From Pseudophaeobacter sp. EL27 (lineage in GTDB: Bacteria > Pseudomonadota > Alphaproteobacteria > Rhodobacterales > Rhodobacteraceae): a stretch of 64,000 nt of DNA. Within the stretch, counting starts at the first letter, position 1; the number at the start of each line of letters is the position of its first letter. This document shows, piece by piece, positions 20,576 through 28,297 of the stretch. The translations under genes were made by a program, and so were the position numbers. The DNA lies in the NCBI RefSeq assembly GCF_900313025.1, contig NZ_OMPQ01000004.1:61387-125386 (forward strand), written 5' to 3'. Under the pieces are notes generated by a model. It was given only the letters and a program-made list of their open reading frames with translations, was not told the origin of the DNA and ran no database searches.

Positions 20576-21725
20576 GTGCGAGCTCGACCTGGACGACGTT
20601 TGTATGTCCGATTGCAAAGGAGGCTGCACAGATCTCCAGATAGTATTGCCAGTTGCGGAAAAATCCTTCGTCGTAGCCCTGTTCCTTGATCTTACGTTTC
20701 TGCGCCACCAAACGCTGTGCCCAGATCCGGCAAGTCTTGCCGTAGTCCTGACCAAAGGCAAACGAGTTTTTCACCTGCAACCCAGCGGCCCGCGCCTGGG
20801 CTGCGATCATTTGATCCGACAACAACATGCCTCCGGGGAACACATATTGCCGGATGTAATCAGAGGAGGTCCGGTAGGTCTCAAAGAAGCTGTCGGGAAC
20901 CGTGATGGCCTGCAACATGACACGGCCGCCTGCTGACAGATTGCGTTTCAATGTATCAAAGTAGCTGGGCCAGTATTTCTCGCCGACGGCTTCGATCATC
21001 TCAATGGAAACGATATTGTCGAAGGTTCCCTGCACATCGCGGTAGTCGCGCAGCTGAATATCGGCGCGGCCATCAAGACGGCAGTCGGCATAGCTATGTT
21101 GATTGCGCGAAATGGTGACACCCGTCACATCGCGCCCCTCGGCGCTGGCCTGTTCGGCAAAGCCACCCCAGCCGCAACCGATCTCCAGAACACTTTCACC
21201 TTGGTTGAGGCGGGACAGGACACGTTGGTTTTTGCGCGTTTGCGCCTGGGCAAGATCATCGCCCGTGTCGCCAAAAAGCCCCGAGGAATAGGTCATGCCC
21301 TCATCCAGCCAGAGCTGATAGAACTCGTTTCCGACGTCATAATGGGCGCGGATGTTCTTGCGTGATCCACGTTTGGAGTTGGCGCGCAACAGGCGGTCAA
21401 CGATGCGAAACTTGACGCGGTTAAACGGGCTGGCCTGATCATAACTGGCCAGATATTCCCGATTTACCATGGCCAGCGACATCAGCCCCTCGATCGAGGG
21501 CGTATCCCACAGCCCCTGAACATAGGCCTCACCCAACCCGACCTGCCCGTGGGCCGCCATCGCAGAGACCGCAGCCCAATCGCGAATTTCCATTTCGGCT
21601 TCGGGGCCGTGATCGCCGAACTGATAGCGCGCGCCATCTGGCGTGCGCAGGGTCAGGCGCCCTTCACGCAGTTGCGCGCAGGTTGCCAGGAACTGCGTTT
21701 TCATCGCTTTGTTCGTCACTGTCAT
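20568..21725 (-). CDS. cyclopropane-fatty-acyl-phospholipid-synthase family methyltransferase
   Basis: A 385-aa SAM-dependent enzyme of the CFA-synthase family that acts on unsaturated acyl chains of phospholipids at the membrane. SAM motif I is VLEIGCGWGGFAEQA (about residues 196-210), and SIEMIEAVGEKYW (about 248-260) is a further family block. In R. sphaeroides, paralogous genes in the RpoE-ChrR regulon take part in furan or cyclopropane fatty-acid formation under singlet oxygen. ATG at 21725 has an AAGGA site about 8 bp upstream, although it overlaps the end of the amine-oxidase-like gene by 62 bp. Confidence 0.88.
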   Translation of the reverse strand: MTVTNKAMKTQFLATCAQLREGRLTLRTPDGARYQFGDHGPEAEMEIRDWAAVSAMAAHGQVGLGEAYVQGLWDTPSIEGLMSLAMVNREYLASYDQASPFNRVKFRIVDRLLRANSKRGSRKNIRAHYDVGNEFYQLWLDEGMTYSSGLFGDTGDDLAQAQTRKNQRVLSRLNQGESVLEIGCGWGGFAEQASAEGRDVTGVTISRNQHSYADCRLDGRADIQLRDYRDVQGTFDNIVSIEMIEAVGEKYWPSYFDTLKRNLSAGGRVMLQAITVPDSFFETYRTSSDYIRQYVFPGGMLLSDQMIAAQARAAGLQVKNSFAFGQDYGKTCRIWAQRLVAQKRKIKEQGYDEGFFRNWQYYLEICAASFAIGHTNVVQVELAHA

Positions 21726-23013
21726 GCTGGGGTCCTTTTGCGGTCAAAGTGGCGGGGGAGTTCATCAGACGGACAATCCGCATCGCACTGGCGATGCCGT
21801 CTTCGTGAAACCCATGGCGGTTGTAGGCACCTGCGAACCAGGTGTGGTTCTGGCCCTGCATGGCGCGCAGTTCACGTTGCGCCTGCAGCGCGGCCTGGTC
21901 AAAAACGGGATGTGAGAACGCGACCTCATCGTAGATCTTGCTGTTGGGTATTGGCTGGGTTGGATTCAGCGTCACAAACAGCGGATCGCTTTCAGGGATG
22001 CTTTGCAGACGGTTCATCCAATAGGTCACTCCCACACCCCCATCCTGGCTGCGATAGGCCCAGCTTGACCAGCAGTTGCGGCGCCTGGGCATTTGCTTTT
22101 CGTCACAATGTAGAACGGCGGAGTTGGTTTGGTAGCGTATAGCCCCTAAGGCCGCTGTTTCAGCCGCAGTTGCAGACTGACCAAGAATTTTAAGCGCCTG
22201 ATCCGAATGGCAGGCAAAGACCACCTCATCAAAGCATTGTTCCCCTTGCCCCTGCACCACCAGAGAAACACCACGCCTGTCTCGGGATACCTGTTCTATC
22301 GGTGCCCCGGTATGAACGGTACACCCGCGCGCCAGGAGGGCTGCCTCCAGACGGCGCACATATTCAATGCTGCCGCCTTTGACGGTCCACCACTGATGTT
22401 GACCAGCCCCAGCCAAAAGGGCGTGATTGCGGAAAAACCGAACCAGTGATTTTGCCGGGAAGGCGTCGACATCGGTTACCGGAGTGGACCAGATTGCCCC
22501 ACACATGGGCAGGAGGTAGAGATCGCGAAACCACTGTCCTAGCCCCAGCTCATCCACCAGTTCACCGATGGTTTTTGTATCCTCTGTCGCTGCCGCCTCA
22601 GCCTCGCGACCAAAACGCAGGATATCGGCAACCATCTTGTAAAACTGTGGCCTGACGAGATTGCGCTTTTGCGCTGTGATCGCAGAAAGGCTGTTCAGCC
22701 CATATTCGATTTCACCACCATCAATACTGGCGCAAAAGCTCATCTCGCTTTTGATCACAGGAACGTCGAGATCCCGGAACAGCCGCGTCAAATAGGGGTA
22801 TGTGGCGTAGTTGAAGACAATAAAGCCTGTATCAACCGGCTGGTCACCGTTTCTGCCTGCCAGGACAGTGCGTGCATGTCCGCCCAGACGCGGCGCGGCC
22901 TCAAATAGGGTCACATCCTGTGTGGCGGACAGATAGTAGGCTGCTGACAGTCCGGAGATGCCGCCTCCTACAATCGCAATTTTACGGCGTGGGCCTTGAG
23001 TTTGATCCAGCAT
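21664..23013 (-). CDS. FAD-dependent amine-oxidase-like protein of the lipid/singlet-oxygen cluster
   Basis: A 449-aa flavoprotein with an N-terminal dinucleotide fold (KIAIVGGGISGLSAAYYL, residues 11-28) and the GGHARTV block near residue 44, typical of NAD(P)-binding amine-oxidase-like proteins annotated as cyclopropane/cyclopropene fatty-acid proteins. It is likely to oxidise or desaturate modified acyl chains made by the adjacent methyltransferase; that is inference from the R. sphaeroides RpoE cluster. It is the first gene of the minus-strand operon, 31 bp downstream of the -10 of a TGATCC-N18-TAATGC promoter, and diverges from DUF1365. It overlaps the methyltransferase gene by 62 bp. 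Confidence 0.86.
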   Translation of the reverse strand: MLDQTQGPRRKIAIVGGGISGLSAAYYLSATQDVTLFEAAPRLGGHARTVLAGRNGDQPVDTGFIVFNYATYPYLTRLFRDLDVPVIKSEMSFCASIDGGEIEYGLNSLSAITAQKRNLVRPQFYKMVADILRFGREAEAAATEDTKTIGELVDELGLGQWFRDLYLLPMCGAIWSTPVTDVDAFPAKSLVRFFRNHALLAGAGQHQWWTVKGGSIEYVRRLEAALLARGCTVHTGAPIEQVSRDRRGVSLVVQGQGEQCFDEVVFACHSDQALKILGQSATAAETAALGAIRYQTNSAVLHCDEKQMPRRRNCWSSWAYRSQDGGVGVTYWMNRLQSIPESDPLFVTLNPTQPIPNSKIYDEVAFSHPVFDQAALQAQRELRAMQGQNHTWFAGAYNRHGFHEDGIASAMRIVRLMNSPATLTAKGPQHDSDEQSDENAVPGNLRATA

Positions 23014-23043
23014 GCTGTCCTCATTTTAGGCTAGGTAATGAAG

Positions 23044-23073
23044 GCATTACGCTTGGACGGCGGCTCCGGATCA
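23044..23073 (-). promoter_or_regulatory. RpoE-type promoter for the amine-oxidase-like lipid operon
   Basis: On the minus strand, TGATCC (revcomp of 23068-23073) is separated by exactly 18 bp from TAATGC (revcomp of 23044-23049). TGATCC is the -35 element of the R. sphaeroides RpoE (ECF11) promoters. The same -35 with an 18-bp spacer recurs divergently at 23103 and upstream of rpoE. Confidence 0.75.
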
Positions 23074-23102
23074 CTTTCCTCTGTAAAAAACAGTTGGCGG
23101 GG

Positions 23103-23132
23103 TGATCCAGTTTCTGTTTTTTCCCGTAACCT
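23103..23132 (+). promoter_or_regulatory. RpoE-type promoter for DUF1365-SDR
   Basis: TGATCC at 23103-23108, an 18-bp spacer and TAACCT at 23127-23132. The ATG of the DUF1365 gene is at 23137, where transcription should begin, so the mRNA may be leaderless. Confidence 0.75.
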
Positions 23133-23136
23133 AACT

Positions 23137-23904
23137 ATGATTGAACTTGTTACAGCCCAAACTTATCACGCCCGTCGCGGAAGTCTGAAAAACGCCTTCC
23201 GATATGGAGTGGATTACGTGTTGACCGATCTGACTGAGGGCGCTGCCCCTTTGTTGTCGCGCAACCGTTTCAACCTCTTTTCACTACATGACCATCACCA
23301 CGGCGGTCCTCGTGGTAAGGGACAGGGGGTGGTCTGGTTTCGACAATTGCTGCAACAGCGCGGGTTTCCGGTTGAGCAGGCAAAGCTGCTGCTTTTAACC
23401 CAGCCGAGCTTCTTGGGGTTTCATTTCAATCCCGTAAGTTTCTGGATTGCGACTATAGATGGTGCGCCCTGCGCATTCGTTGCGGAGGTGAACAATACCT
23501 TTGGCCACCGCCATTGCTATTTCTGTGCACATAGTGATTTCCGCACCATCAAGCGCTCCGATCAAATCGAGGCTGATAAACTGATGCATGTCTCGCCGTT
23601 TCAGCAGGTAGCAGGCACCTATCGTTTCAATTTTGAAATGACAGATCGCGCCTTCAATATTCGCATATCTTATCAAAATCGGGACCAGGGCGTTCTGGCA
23701 ACCTTGAACGGACTGCGTCGCCCGGTGACGACAGCGCGTCTGGCCGGGGTCGCTTTTCGGCGCCCCTTAGGGGCAATGCGGATTGTGGCACTGATTTACT
23801 GGCAGGCTGTGAAGCTCTGGCTCAAAGGTGCGCCGTTCCTGCGCAAGCCTAAACCACCTGAACCACTCGTCTCTGACAGCTCCCCTTCTAGGATCAACTC
23901 ATGA
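23137..23904 (+). CDS. DUF1365 family protein
   Basis: A 255-aa DUF1365 protein. The family start block is readable (YHARRGSLKNAFRYGVDYVL, residues 10-29), as are FLGFHFNPVSFW (about 91-102) and the later HVSPFQQVAGTYRF stretch. Members are almost always beside an amine-oxidase-like flavoprotein and a CFA-synthase-like methyltransferase and are thought to act in membrane-lipid modification, with no reaction proven to my knowledge. ATG 23137 fits the family N-terminus and sits 5 bp after the -10 box of an RpoE-type promoter, so it is probably translated without a leader; the open frame upstream (from 23038) crosses both promoters. It overlaps the SDR gene by 4 bp. Confidence 0.87.
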   Translation: MIELVTAQTYHARRGSLKNAFRYGVDYVLTDLTEGAAPLLSRNRFNLFSLHDHHHGGPRGKGQGVVWFRQLLQQRGFPVEQAKLLLLTQPSFLGFHFNPVSFWIATIDGAPCAFVAEVNNTFGHRHCYFCAHSDFRTIKRSDQIEADKLMHVSPFQQVAGTYRFNFEMTDRAFNIRISYQNRDQGVLATLNGLRRPVTTARLAGVAFRRPLGAMRIVALIYWQAVKLWLKGAPFLRKPKPPEPLVSDSSPSRINS

Positions 23905-24626
23905 ATGATTTGAGGGGAAAGACCTATTGGCTGATTGGCGCCAGCGAAGGATTGGGGCGGGAAATCGCCAAAGGCCTGGTCGGCGCCGGTGCGCACGTGA
24001 TTGTGTCCGCCAGATCACAGGGGCGGCTACAAGAGCTGACCTGGGCTCTTGGGGCTGCGACACCACTGGCCATGGATGTAACAGATGGTCGCTCAGTTGC
24101 TGAGGCTGCAAAAAACCTGGGGCCGATCGATGGGGTAATCTACAATGCCGGCGCCTATACCCCAATGCGAAGCCAAGACTGGGACAGCGCCGAAGCCCTG
24201 GCAATGATGGAGGTGAATTTTGCTGGGGCTGTGCGGGTTCTGGGGCATGTCTTGCCCGCGTTTATCGCCAAGGGTCAGGGGAACATCACCTTGGTCGGAT
24301 CACTGGCAGGATATCACGGATTGCCAGCAGCCATAGGATATGCAGCAAGCAAGGCAGCGCTGATCAGTTTGGCTGAAACCATGCGCCACGACCTGCGAGG
24401 CAGCGGTGTGGCCGTACGTCTTGTTAACCCCGGCTTCATCAAAACACGCCTGACGGACAAAAACGAATTTGCGATGCCACAGTTGATGTCAGCTGAAGAG
24501 GCTGCTGATCATGTGCTCCGGGCCATGCAGCGGCAGCGGTTTCGGACAGATTTTCCTCGGCCCTTTTCCTGGTTCATCAAAGCGCTGTCTTCTTTACCAG
24601 ACTGGGTGGTCTATCGTTTCAAATAG
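23901..24626 (+). CDS. short-chain dehydrogenase/reductase (lipid cluster)
   Basis: A 241-aa classical SDR. It has the nucleotide-binding block LIGASEGLGREIAKGL (about residues 11-26), the NAG motif at VIYNAGAYTPM, and the active-site Ser (VGSLAGYHGL) with YAASK (about residues 150-154). It follows DUF1365 with a 4-bp overlap and shares its RpoE-type promoter. An SDR of this kind belongs to the RpoE-ChrR-regulated cluster of R. sphaeroides, from memory. The substrate is unknown; a keto or hydroxy intermediate of acyl-chain modification is plausible. A strong terminator follows at once. Confidence 0.88.
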   Translation: MNDLRGKTYWLIGASEGLGREIAKGLVGAGAHVIVSARSQGRLQELTWALGAATPLAMDVTDGRSVAEAAKNLGPIDGVIYNAGAYTPMRSQDWDSAEALAMMEVNFAGAVRVLGHVLPAFIAKGQGNITLVGSLAGYHGLPAAIGYAASKAALISLAETMRHDLRGSGVAVRLVNPGFIKTRLTDKNEFAMPQLMSAEEAADHVLRAMQRQRFRTDFPRPFSWFIKALSSLPDWVVYRFK

Positions 24627-24629
24627 GCA

Positions 24630-24658
24630 GGCCCCGCCATTATGCGGGGCCTTTTTTT
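24630..24658. terminator. rho-independent terminator between SDR and fasciclin genes
   Basis: A GGCCCCGC / GCGGGGCC stem with a CATTAT loop is followed by seven T on the plus strand, after the SDR stop. It also lies at the end of the convergent fasciclin gene. Confidence 0.88.
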
Positions 24659-24659
24659 G

Positions 24660-25175
24660 TTAGTGACAGGCTGGGAGGCTTCCGGGCAGCAGGACTTTGT
24701 CGATCACATGGATCACGCCATTGTCTGCCTGAATATCTGCAATCACGACATTGGCCATTTGCCCGGACCCATCGGCAATCTTCACCCCTTCTGTGCCAGC
24801 AGTAATGCATAGGCGCTCGCTGGTCAGCAGCGGTTTGAAGTAGTTGGAGCCGGCTGGGATCATATCAGCAGACAGCTTTCTATCATCCACATGGTACAAA
24901 AGCACATTTGTCAGTTGGCCTTTGTTTTCCGGTTTCAGCAGCGTCTCAACCGTCCCTTCTGGCAATGCCGCAAAGGCCTGGTTTGTCGGGGCGTAGACCG
25001 TAAATGGCCCCGGCCCAGAAAGGGCATCGGCCAGACCAGCCGCGCCAACTGCTGCCACCAAGGTCGAGAAACGCTCGTCCCCTGCTGCGATCTCTACGAT
25101 TGTATTGGCCTGTGCTGCGCTAACAGATGTTGCCAGGGCAAGGGCGGCGAGGGCGGTTTTGAATGTGGTTTTCAT
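24660..25175 (-). CDS. secreted fasciclin-domain protein
   Basis: A 171-aa exported protein with a signal peptide (about residues 1-23, ending AQA) and one fasciclin (FAS1) domain. The conserved blocks FTVYAPTNQAFAALP (H1 region, about 58-72) and the C-terminal VIHVIDKVLLP (H2) are present. FAS1 proteins act in adhesion or at the cell surface. It sits between the lipid genes and chrR-rpoE in the same orientation as chrR. A degenerate CGATCC-N18 element upstream could respond to RpoE but lacks a good -10. A terminator at 25301 separates it from chrR. Confidence 0.88.
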   Translation of the reverse strand: MKTTFKTALAALALATSVSAAQANTIVEIAAGDERFSTLVAAVGAAGLADALSGPGPFTVYAPTNQAFAALPEGTVETLLKPENKGQLTNVLLYHVDDRKLSADMIPAGSNYFKPLLTSERLCITAGTEGVKIADGSGQMANVVIADIQADNGVIHVIDKVLLPGSLPACH

Positions 25176-25300
25176 GATCTATCTCCAAGCAAACTATTGA
25201 GTGTGTTTTCATTTCTCTTTGGATCGTACTAAGGGTACGCAGCAGGAGGCTTGGCAGATCTCAACATCACGAATATGTTATTAAATACAGGTTCTTAAAT

Positions 25301-25328
25301 AAAAAAAGCCCGCTGACTGCGGGCTTTT
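25301..25328. terminator. rho-independent terminator between chrR and fasciclin gene
   Basis: AAAAAAAGCCCGC, TGACT loop, GCGGGCTTTT. On the minus strand this is a GC stem followed by a run of T, just after the chrR stop. Confidence 0.88.
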
Positions 25329-25349
25329 GAAGGAAGTGTATGGCAGGAC

Positions 25350-25985
25350 CTAAATGCGAAACAGTGGTTGCAGCAATCGCGGCATAAATGCGTTGAAACG
25401 CAATGGCGCATCTGTTGCTGCAAGGCATATACAGGCGTCGCCAGCGTCGGCAATTGGGGTGTGCTCAAGATCTTCGTCGCCGATCTCTACATCTCCAACG
25501 CCAAAGCGACCGGTCTCATCACTGAAGCTCCCTTGTAGAACCAGTGTTAACTCCAGCCCGTTGTGGCTGTGATCAGGAACCGCTTGCCCCGCCGGTATGT
25601 ACAGCAACCGGGCTGATCCACCGTCCGTTTCTGAAAGGATGCTCTGTTTCACCCCCATCCCAAGTGTTCTCCAGCGCGGCTGCCTTCCTTTCAATGCCTC
25701 CATCACCGGGCCTGGGTAGATGCCCTTCGCCTCGTATACTGGTTCAGGATGGACTGGGTCATCCAACAGCGCCATCAAATTGGATTTCAAGCCACTAGAT
25801 ACAGCGATATCTGCAGTCTGCTCCAGCAAGGCTCCGCCAACAGCGTGATAGGATTCCAAAGTCGCACGACAATCCTCACAAAGTGAGACATGGGCCGCAA
25901 CAACCATAGCAAAAGGATGCGGTAGCGTGCCTGCGGCATAGGCCGCCATCATATCGTCTGGAATGTGGTGTGTGATTGCAGACAT
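25350..25985 (-). CDS. chrR: ChrR family anti-sigma factor (zinc and cupin)
   Basis: A 211-aa anti-sigma factor that holds RpoE until singlet oxygen is sensed. The N-terminal zinc anti-sigma domain shows H6, H32, C36 and C39 (HVSLCEDC). The C-terminal cupin domain carries the metal ligands in PDHSHNGLELTL and the later His in DLEHTP. This matches R. sphaeroides ChrR, whose cupin is needed for the singlet-oxygen response. Its start directly abuts the rpoE stop, so the pair is co-translated. Confidence 0.93.
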   Translation of the reverse strand: MSAITHHIPDDMMAAYAAGTLPHPFAMVVAAHVSLCEDCRATLESYHAVGGALLEQTADIAVSSGLKSNLMALLDDPVHPEPVYEAKGIYPGPVMEALKGRQPRWRTLGMGVKQSILSETDGGSARLLYIPAGQAVPDHSHNGLELTLVLQGSFSDETGRFGVGDVEIGDEDLEHTPIADAGDACICLAATDAPLRFNAFMPRLLQPLFRI

Positions 25986-26615
25986 CTATCGCAACCCCTT
26001 TAGTTCTTTGCGCAGCCGGTTAAGGCCAAGACGAATTCGTGATTTTACGGTGCCAAGCGGCAACCCGGTCTGAACGCTGATTTCCTGATGGGTGAGATCC
26101 CCCATATAGGCTTTCTCGATCATCTCTTTCTGGTCGGGTTGCAGTTGGTCCAGAGCGCTTTTCAACTGCTCTGCCTCTTGATCAAACGCCAAGATCTGAC
26201 TGGCATCCGGTTCAGAACCCGGATCCTGTGCCAACTCATCAGGAACAGGTCGGTTTTCTTTGCGGATAATATCGATCTGCCGATTTCGAGCGATTTGATA
26301 AATCCAAGCAGAAGCCTGGGCGCGATGCGGATCGAACATCGTGGCCTTGCGCCAAACGGTCAACATCACATCCTGCACGATCTCTTCTGCCTGGGCAGCT
26401 CCTGTGCCCGAGCGCATGATGAAGCCCTTAAGACGAGGCGCAAAATAATCGAACAAAGACCCAAAGGCATCGCGATCGCGCTCATCGCGCACTGCGACCA
26501 ACCAGACCGTCATCTGTGACATTTGCGGGGATTGTTGCGGCACGGCTCGTCCTGTCTTGGGCGGGCCCTTTGGCGCCTGTCCTACCTGGTGATGTTCTAA
26601 CACTGTCTGCATCAT
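25986..26615 (-). CDS. rpoE: RpoE-type ECF sigma factor (ECF11, singlet-oxygen response)
   Basis: A group-IV sigma factor of up to 209 aa, partner of ChrR. Region 2 is readable around GSLFDYFAPRLKGFIMRSG and AEEIVQDVMLTVW, and region 4 around QTGLPLGTVKSRIRLGLNRL (about residues 178-197). It should direct RNA polymerase to TGATCC-type promoters, three of which lie in this cluster, including one 5 bp upstream of its own first ATG. Because transcription should begin near 26613, the first ATG may be leaderless, or the real start may be the Met at about 26522 (MSQMTVWLV), which fits the family length better. Confidence 0.93.
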   Translation of the reverse strand: MMQTVLEHHQVGQAPKGPPKTGRAVPQQSPQMSQMTVWLVAVRDERDRDAFGSLFDYFAPRLKGFIMRSGTGAAQAEEIVQDVMLTVWRKATMFDPHRAQASAWIYQIARNRQIDIIRKENRPVPDELAQDPGSEPDASQILAFDQEAEQLKSALDQLQPDQKEMIEKAYMGDLTHQEISVQTGLPLGTVKSRIRLGLNRLRKELKGLR

Positions 26616-26619
26616 ACCA

Positions 26620-26649
26620 AGACTACGGATGGTTACAATTTTTGGATCA
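26620..26649 (-). promoter_or_regulatory. autoregulatory RpoE-type promoter for rpoE-chrR
   Basis: TGATCC (revcomp of 26644-26649), an 18-bp spacer, then TAGTCT (revcomp of 26620-26625). This is the third instance of the same -35 and spacer in the window, and it implies positive autoregulation. Confidence 0.75.
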
Positions 26650-26861
26650 CCTAAAGGGCAAAAAACTTAAGTCGAAACATGCCAGCAGCTGGCTGAAAGG
26701 GAATATTAGCCTCAGGAAAATGGCCAAAACTCAGAATTCAGCTCAATTTATGCCCCTCTTTACCTACTGCCGAACCCATCACCATGATCAGAACTGTCTT
26801 TAGGAACCTGGCAGAAATTGCACGCATGGCCCCATCCTCGTTTCACGAGTAATTCAAAATT

Positions 26862-27281
26862 GTGACAGTCCCCCTGAGCCTTCCTATCGATCAATCCCGG
26901 ATCCAAATCCTTCGTGAGCATGTCGCACTTGAAAAGCAGGCCAAACAAAGAGGGAGCCGACCTGAAATCATTCGGCTTTCTGGTGAGTTCCATGTGAAAA
27001 TGACCGACGTGTCAGGGAACGCGTTGTTAACTCGAATTGTCAAGGAGTTGGTGACCCGAACTTCGCTGATTGTCGGCTTATTCGGGGCTGGCAGAGGTAC
27101 CAGCTGTCGTGAAGACGAGCATGATGAAATTTTGAATGCTATTGAAAGGGGAGACAGAAGTGCTGCGAAACAACTGACAATCGAGCACCTCACCCATATT
27201 CAAGATGGGTTAGAATTGGTTCGCACACCAAAAAAAACTTCAAGCCTTGTGAAGATCCTAAGCTCAAAGGAGAAATCCTAG
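26862..27281 (+). pseudogene. GntR-family regulator remnant (FCD domain only)
   Basis: The frame encodes only the C-terminal FCD effector-binding domain of a FadR-subfamily GntR regulator. Recognisable stretches are PEIIRLSGEFHVKMTDVSGN (with the family His), then HDEILNAIERGDRSAA and IEHLTHIQDGLEL. The winged helix-turn-helix of about 100 residues is missing, and no matching sequence lies upstream. A GTG at 26862 could begin translation, but the product would not bind DNA by the usual means. It lies beside the IS3 and IS5 remnants, so truncation by mobile DNA is likely. Confidence 0.75.
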
Positions 27282-27383
27282 CATCTGTGAGCGATACCTG
27301 AACTGCGACTCTTGTTGGCCTCAGGTGTGCCTCCCTCCAAGAAGTGGTCCGCCTCTAAAAATTAGGACATCGGAGGACCATAG

Positions 27384-27661
27384 ATGGCGATTAAGAGACC
27401 CAAACCTGAAGAGATTGTCGTGAACTTACGACAGGTTGAAGTATTGATGGGGCTAGGCATGCCTCGGATAGACGCGATCAGACCGATCGGTGTGACTGAA
27501 CAAACCTATTACCGCTGGAAGAAGAAGTATGGCGGAATGGGCACGGAACAACTCAAGGAACTGAAGCGGCTACAGTAGGAGAACGAGCGCCTGCGTCGGG
27601 CGGTATCGGACCTGACACTGGACAAATTGATCCCGTCGGAGGCCGCAAAGGGAAACTTCTG
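27384..27661 (+). pseudogene. IS3-family OrfA, nonsense-interrupted
   Basis: It encodes MAIKRPKPEEIVVNLRQVEV and then the helix-turn-helix YYRWKKKYGG, clearly homologous to the 92-aa OrfA of the other copies. A TAG at 27576-27578 replaces the Lys/Glu codon after KRLQ. The rest remains recognisable (ENERLRRAVSDLTLDKL) to about 27661. Confidence 0.88.
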
Positions 27662-27885
27662 AGCCCCTCGCGTCGGCGTGCTTGCATCGATCTAGTACGT
27701 TGTCAGATGAAGGTTTCCGAACGTCGTGTTTGTCGCGTCTTGGGCCAGCATCGATCCATACAACGGCGATTGCCACAGGGGCGTACTGACGAGGAACGTT
27801 TGGTCGCCGACATGATCGAACTGACACGTCAATACGGTCGATATGGCTACCGCAGGGTTGCGGCCCTGTTGCGGAACGCTGGTTG

Positions 27886-27920
27886 ACCCCTCTCGGCGGT
27901 GTAAACACCGCCTGTCGGCG
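27886..27920. repeat. palindromic mini-element A in dead IS3
   Basis: ACCCCTCTC, an 8-bp palindrome arm GGCGGTGT with its partner ACACCGCC, then TGTCGGCG. It sits at the deletion junction of the IS3 orfB. Its flanks match those of element B at 27949: ACCCCTYTCGG before and CTGYCGGS after the palindrome. Confidence 0.6.
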
Positions 27921-27948
27921 CCAAGACCGCATACATTGAGCCTGGATC

Positions 27949-27985
27949 ACCCCTTTCGGGACATCGCGATGCGATGTCCTGCCGG
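27949..27985. repeat. palindromic mini-element B in dead IS3
   Basis: ACCCCTTTCG, palindrome arms GGACATCGC and GCGATGTCC around GAT, then TGCCGGGC. Compared with IS copy 1, it interrupts the CACC-CTGGGAG sequence of orfB, so it is an insertion and not an ancestral part of the IS. Confidence 0.65.
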
Positions 27986-28297
27986 GCAGTGCATGGGAGA
28001 ACGGATACTTTGAGAGCTTCAATGAACGGATGCGAGATGAATTGCTGAACGGTAAGGTCTTTTTCTCGTTACGAGAGGCCGAGATCATCATTGAAAACTT
28101 GAGGAAACACTACAACACAAAACGACCTCACAGTGCTCTGGGCTACCGCCCACCTGCGCCAGAGACCATCGTCCCGATGGAGCAAAGGCCAACCATGCAC
28201 TAACTTTCAATTTGGACCACTCAAGTGGGGCTGTTCACGGGGCGTATTGTTCAAGCGGTCGCAAATCTGTTTAATGTCGTGATCGGTCATCGATCTG

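Larger units (their letters stand above)
27326..28237 (+). mobile_element. decayed IS3-family element with internal deletion
   Basis: The ends TGTGCCTCCCTCC (left) and the revcomp of the TGA-type right end (ACTCAAGTGGGGCTGTTCA) mark a third copy of the IS at 4099-5316. It is only about 912 bp: a few hundred bp of orfB are gone. OrfA (27384-27661) has a TAG after KRLQ. The C-terminal third of OrfB ([20 protein letters not shown]) is still readable up to 28203. Two small palindromic inserts, at 27886-27920 and 27949-27985, are absent from the other copies. Confidence 0.85.

Noticed and set aside
23038..23136. Longer DUF1365 start at 23038
   Set aside because: This stretch contains both divergent RpoE-type promoters, and the family N-terminus starts at 23137.
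25176..25300. RpoE promoter for the fasciclin gene
   Set aside because: CGATCC with an 18-bp spacer is present but no acceptable -10 follows, so it is too weak to list as a feature.
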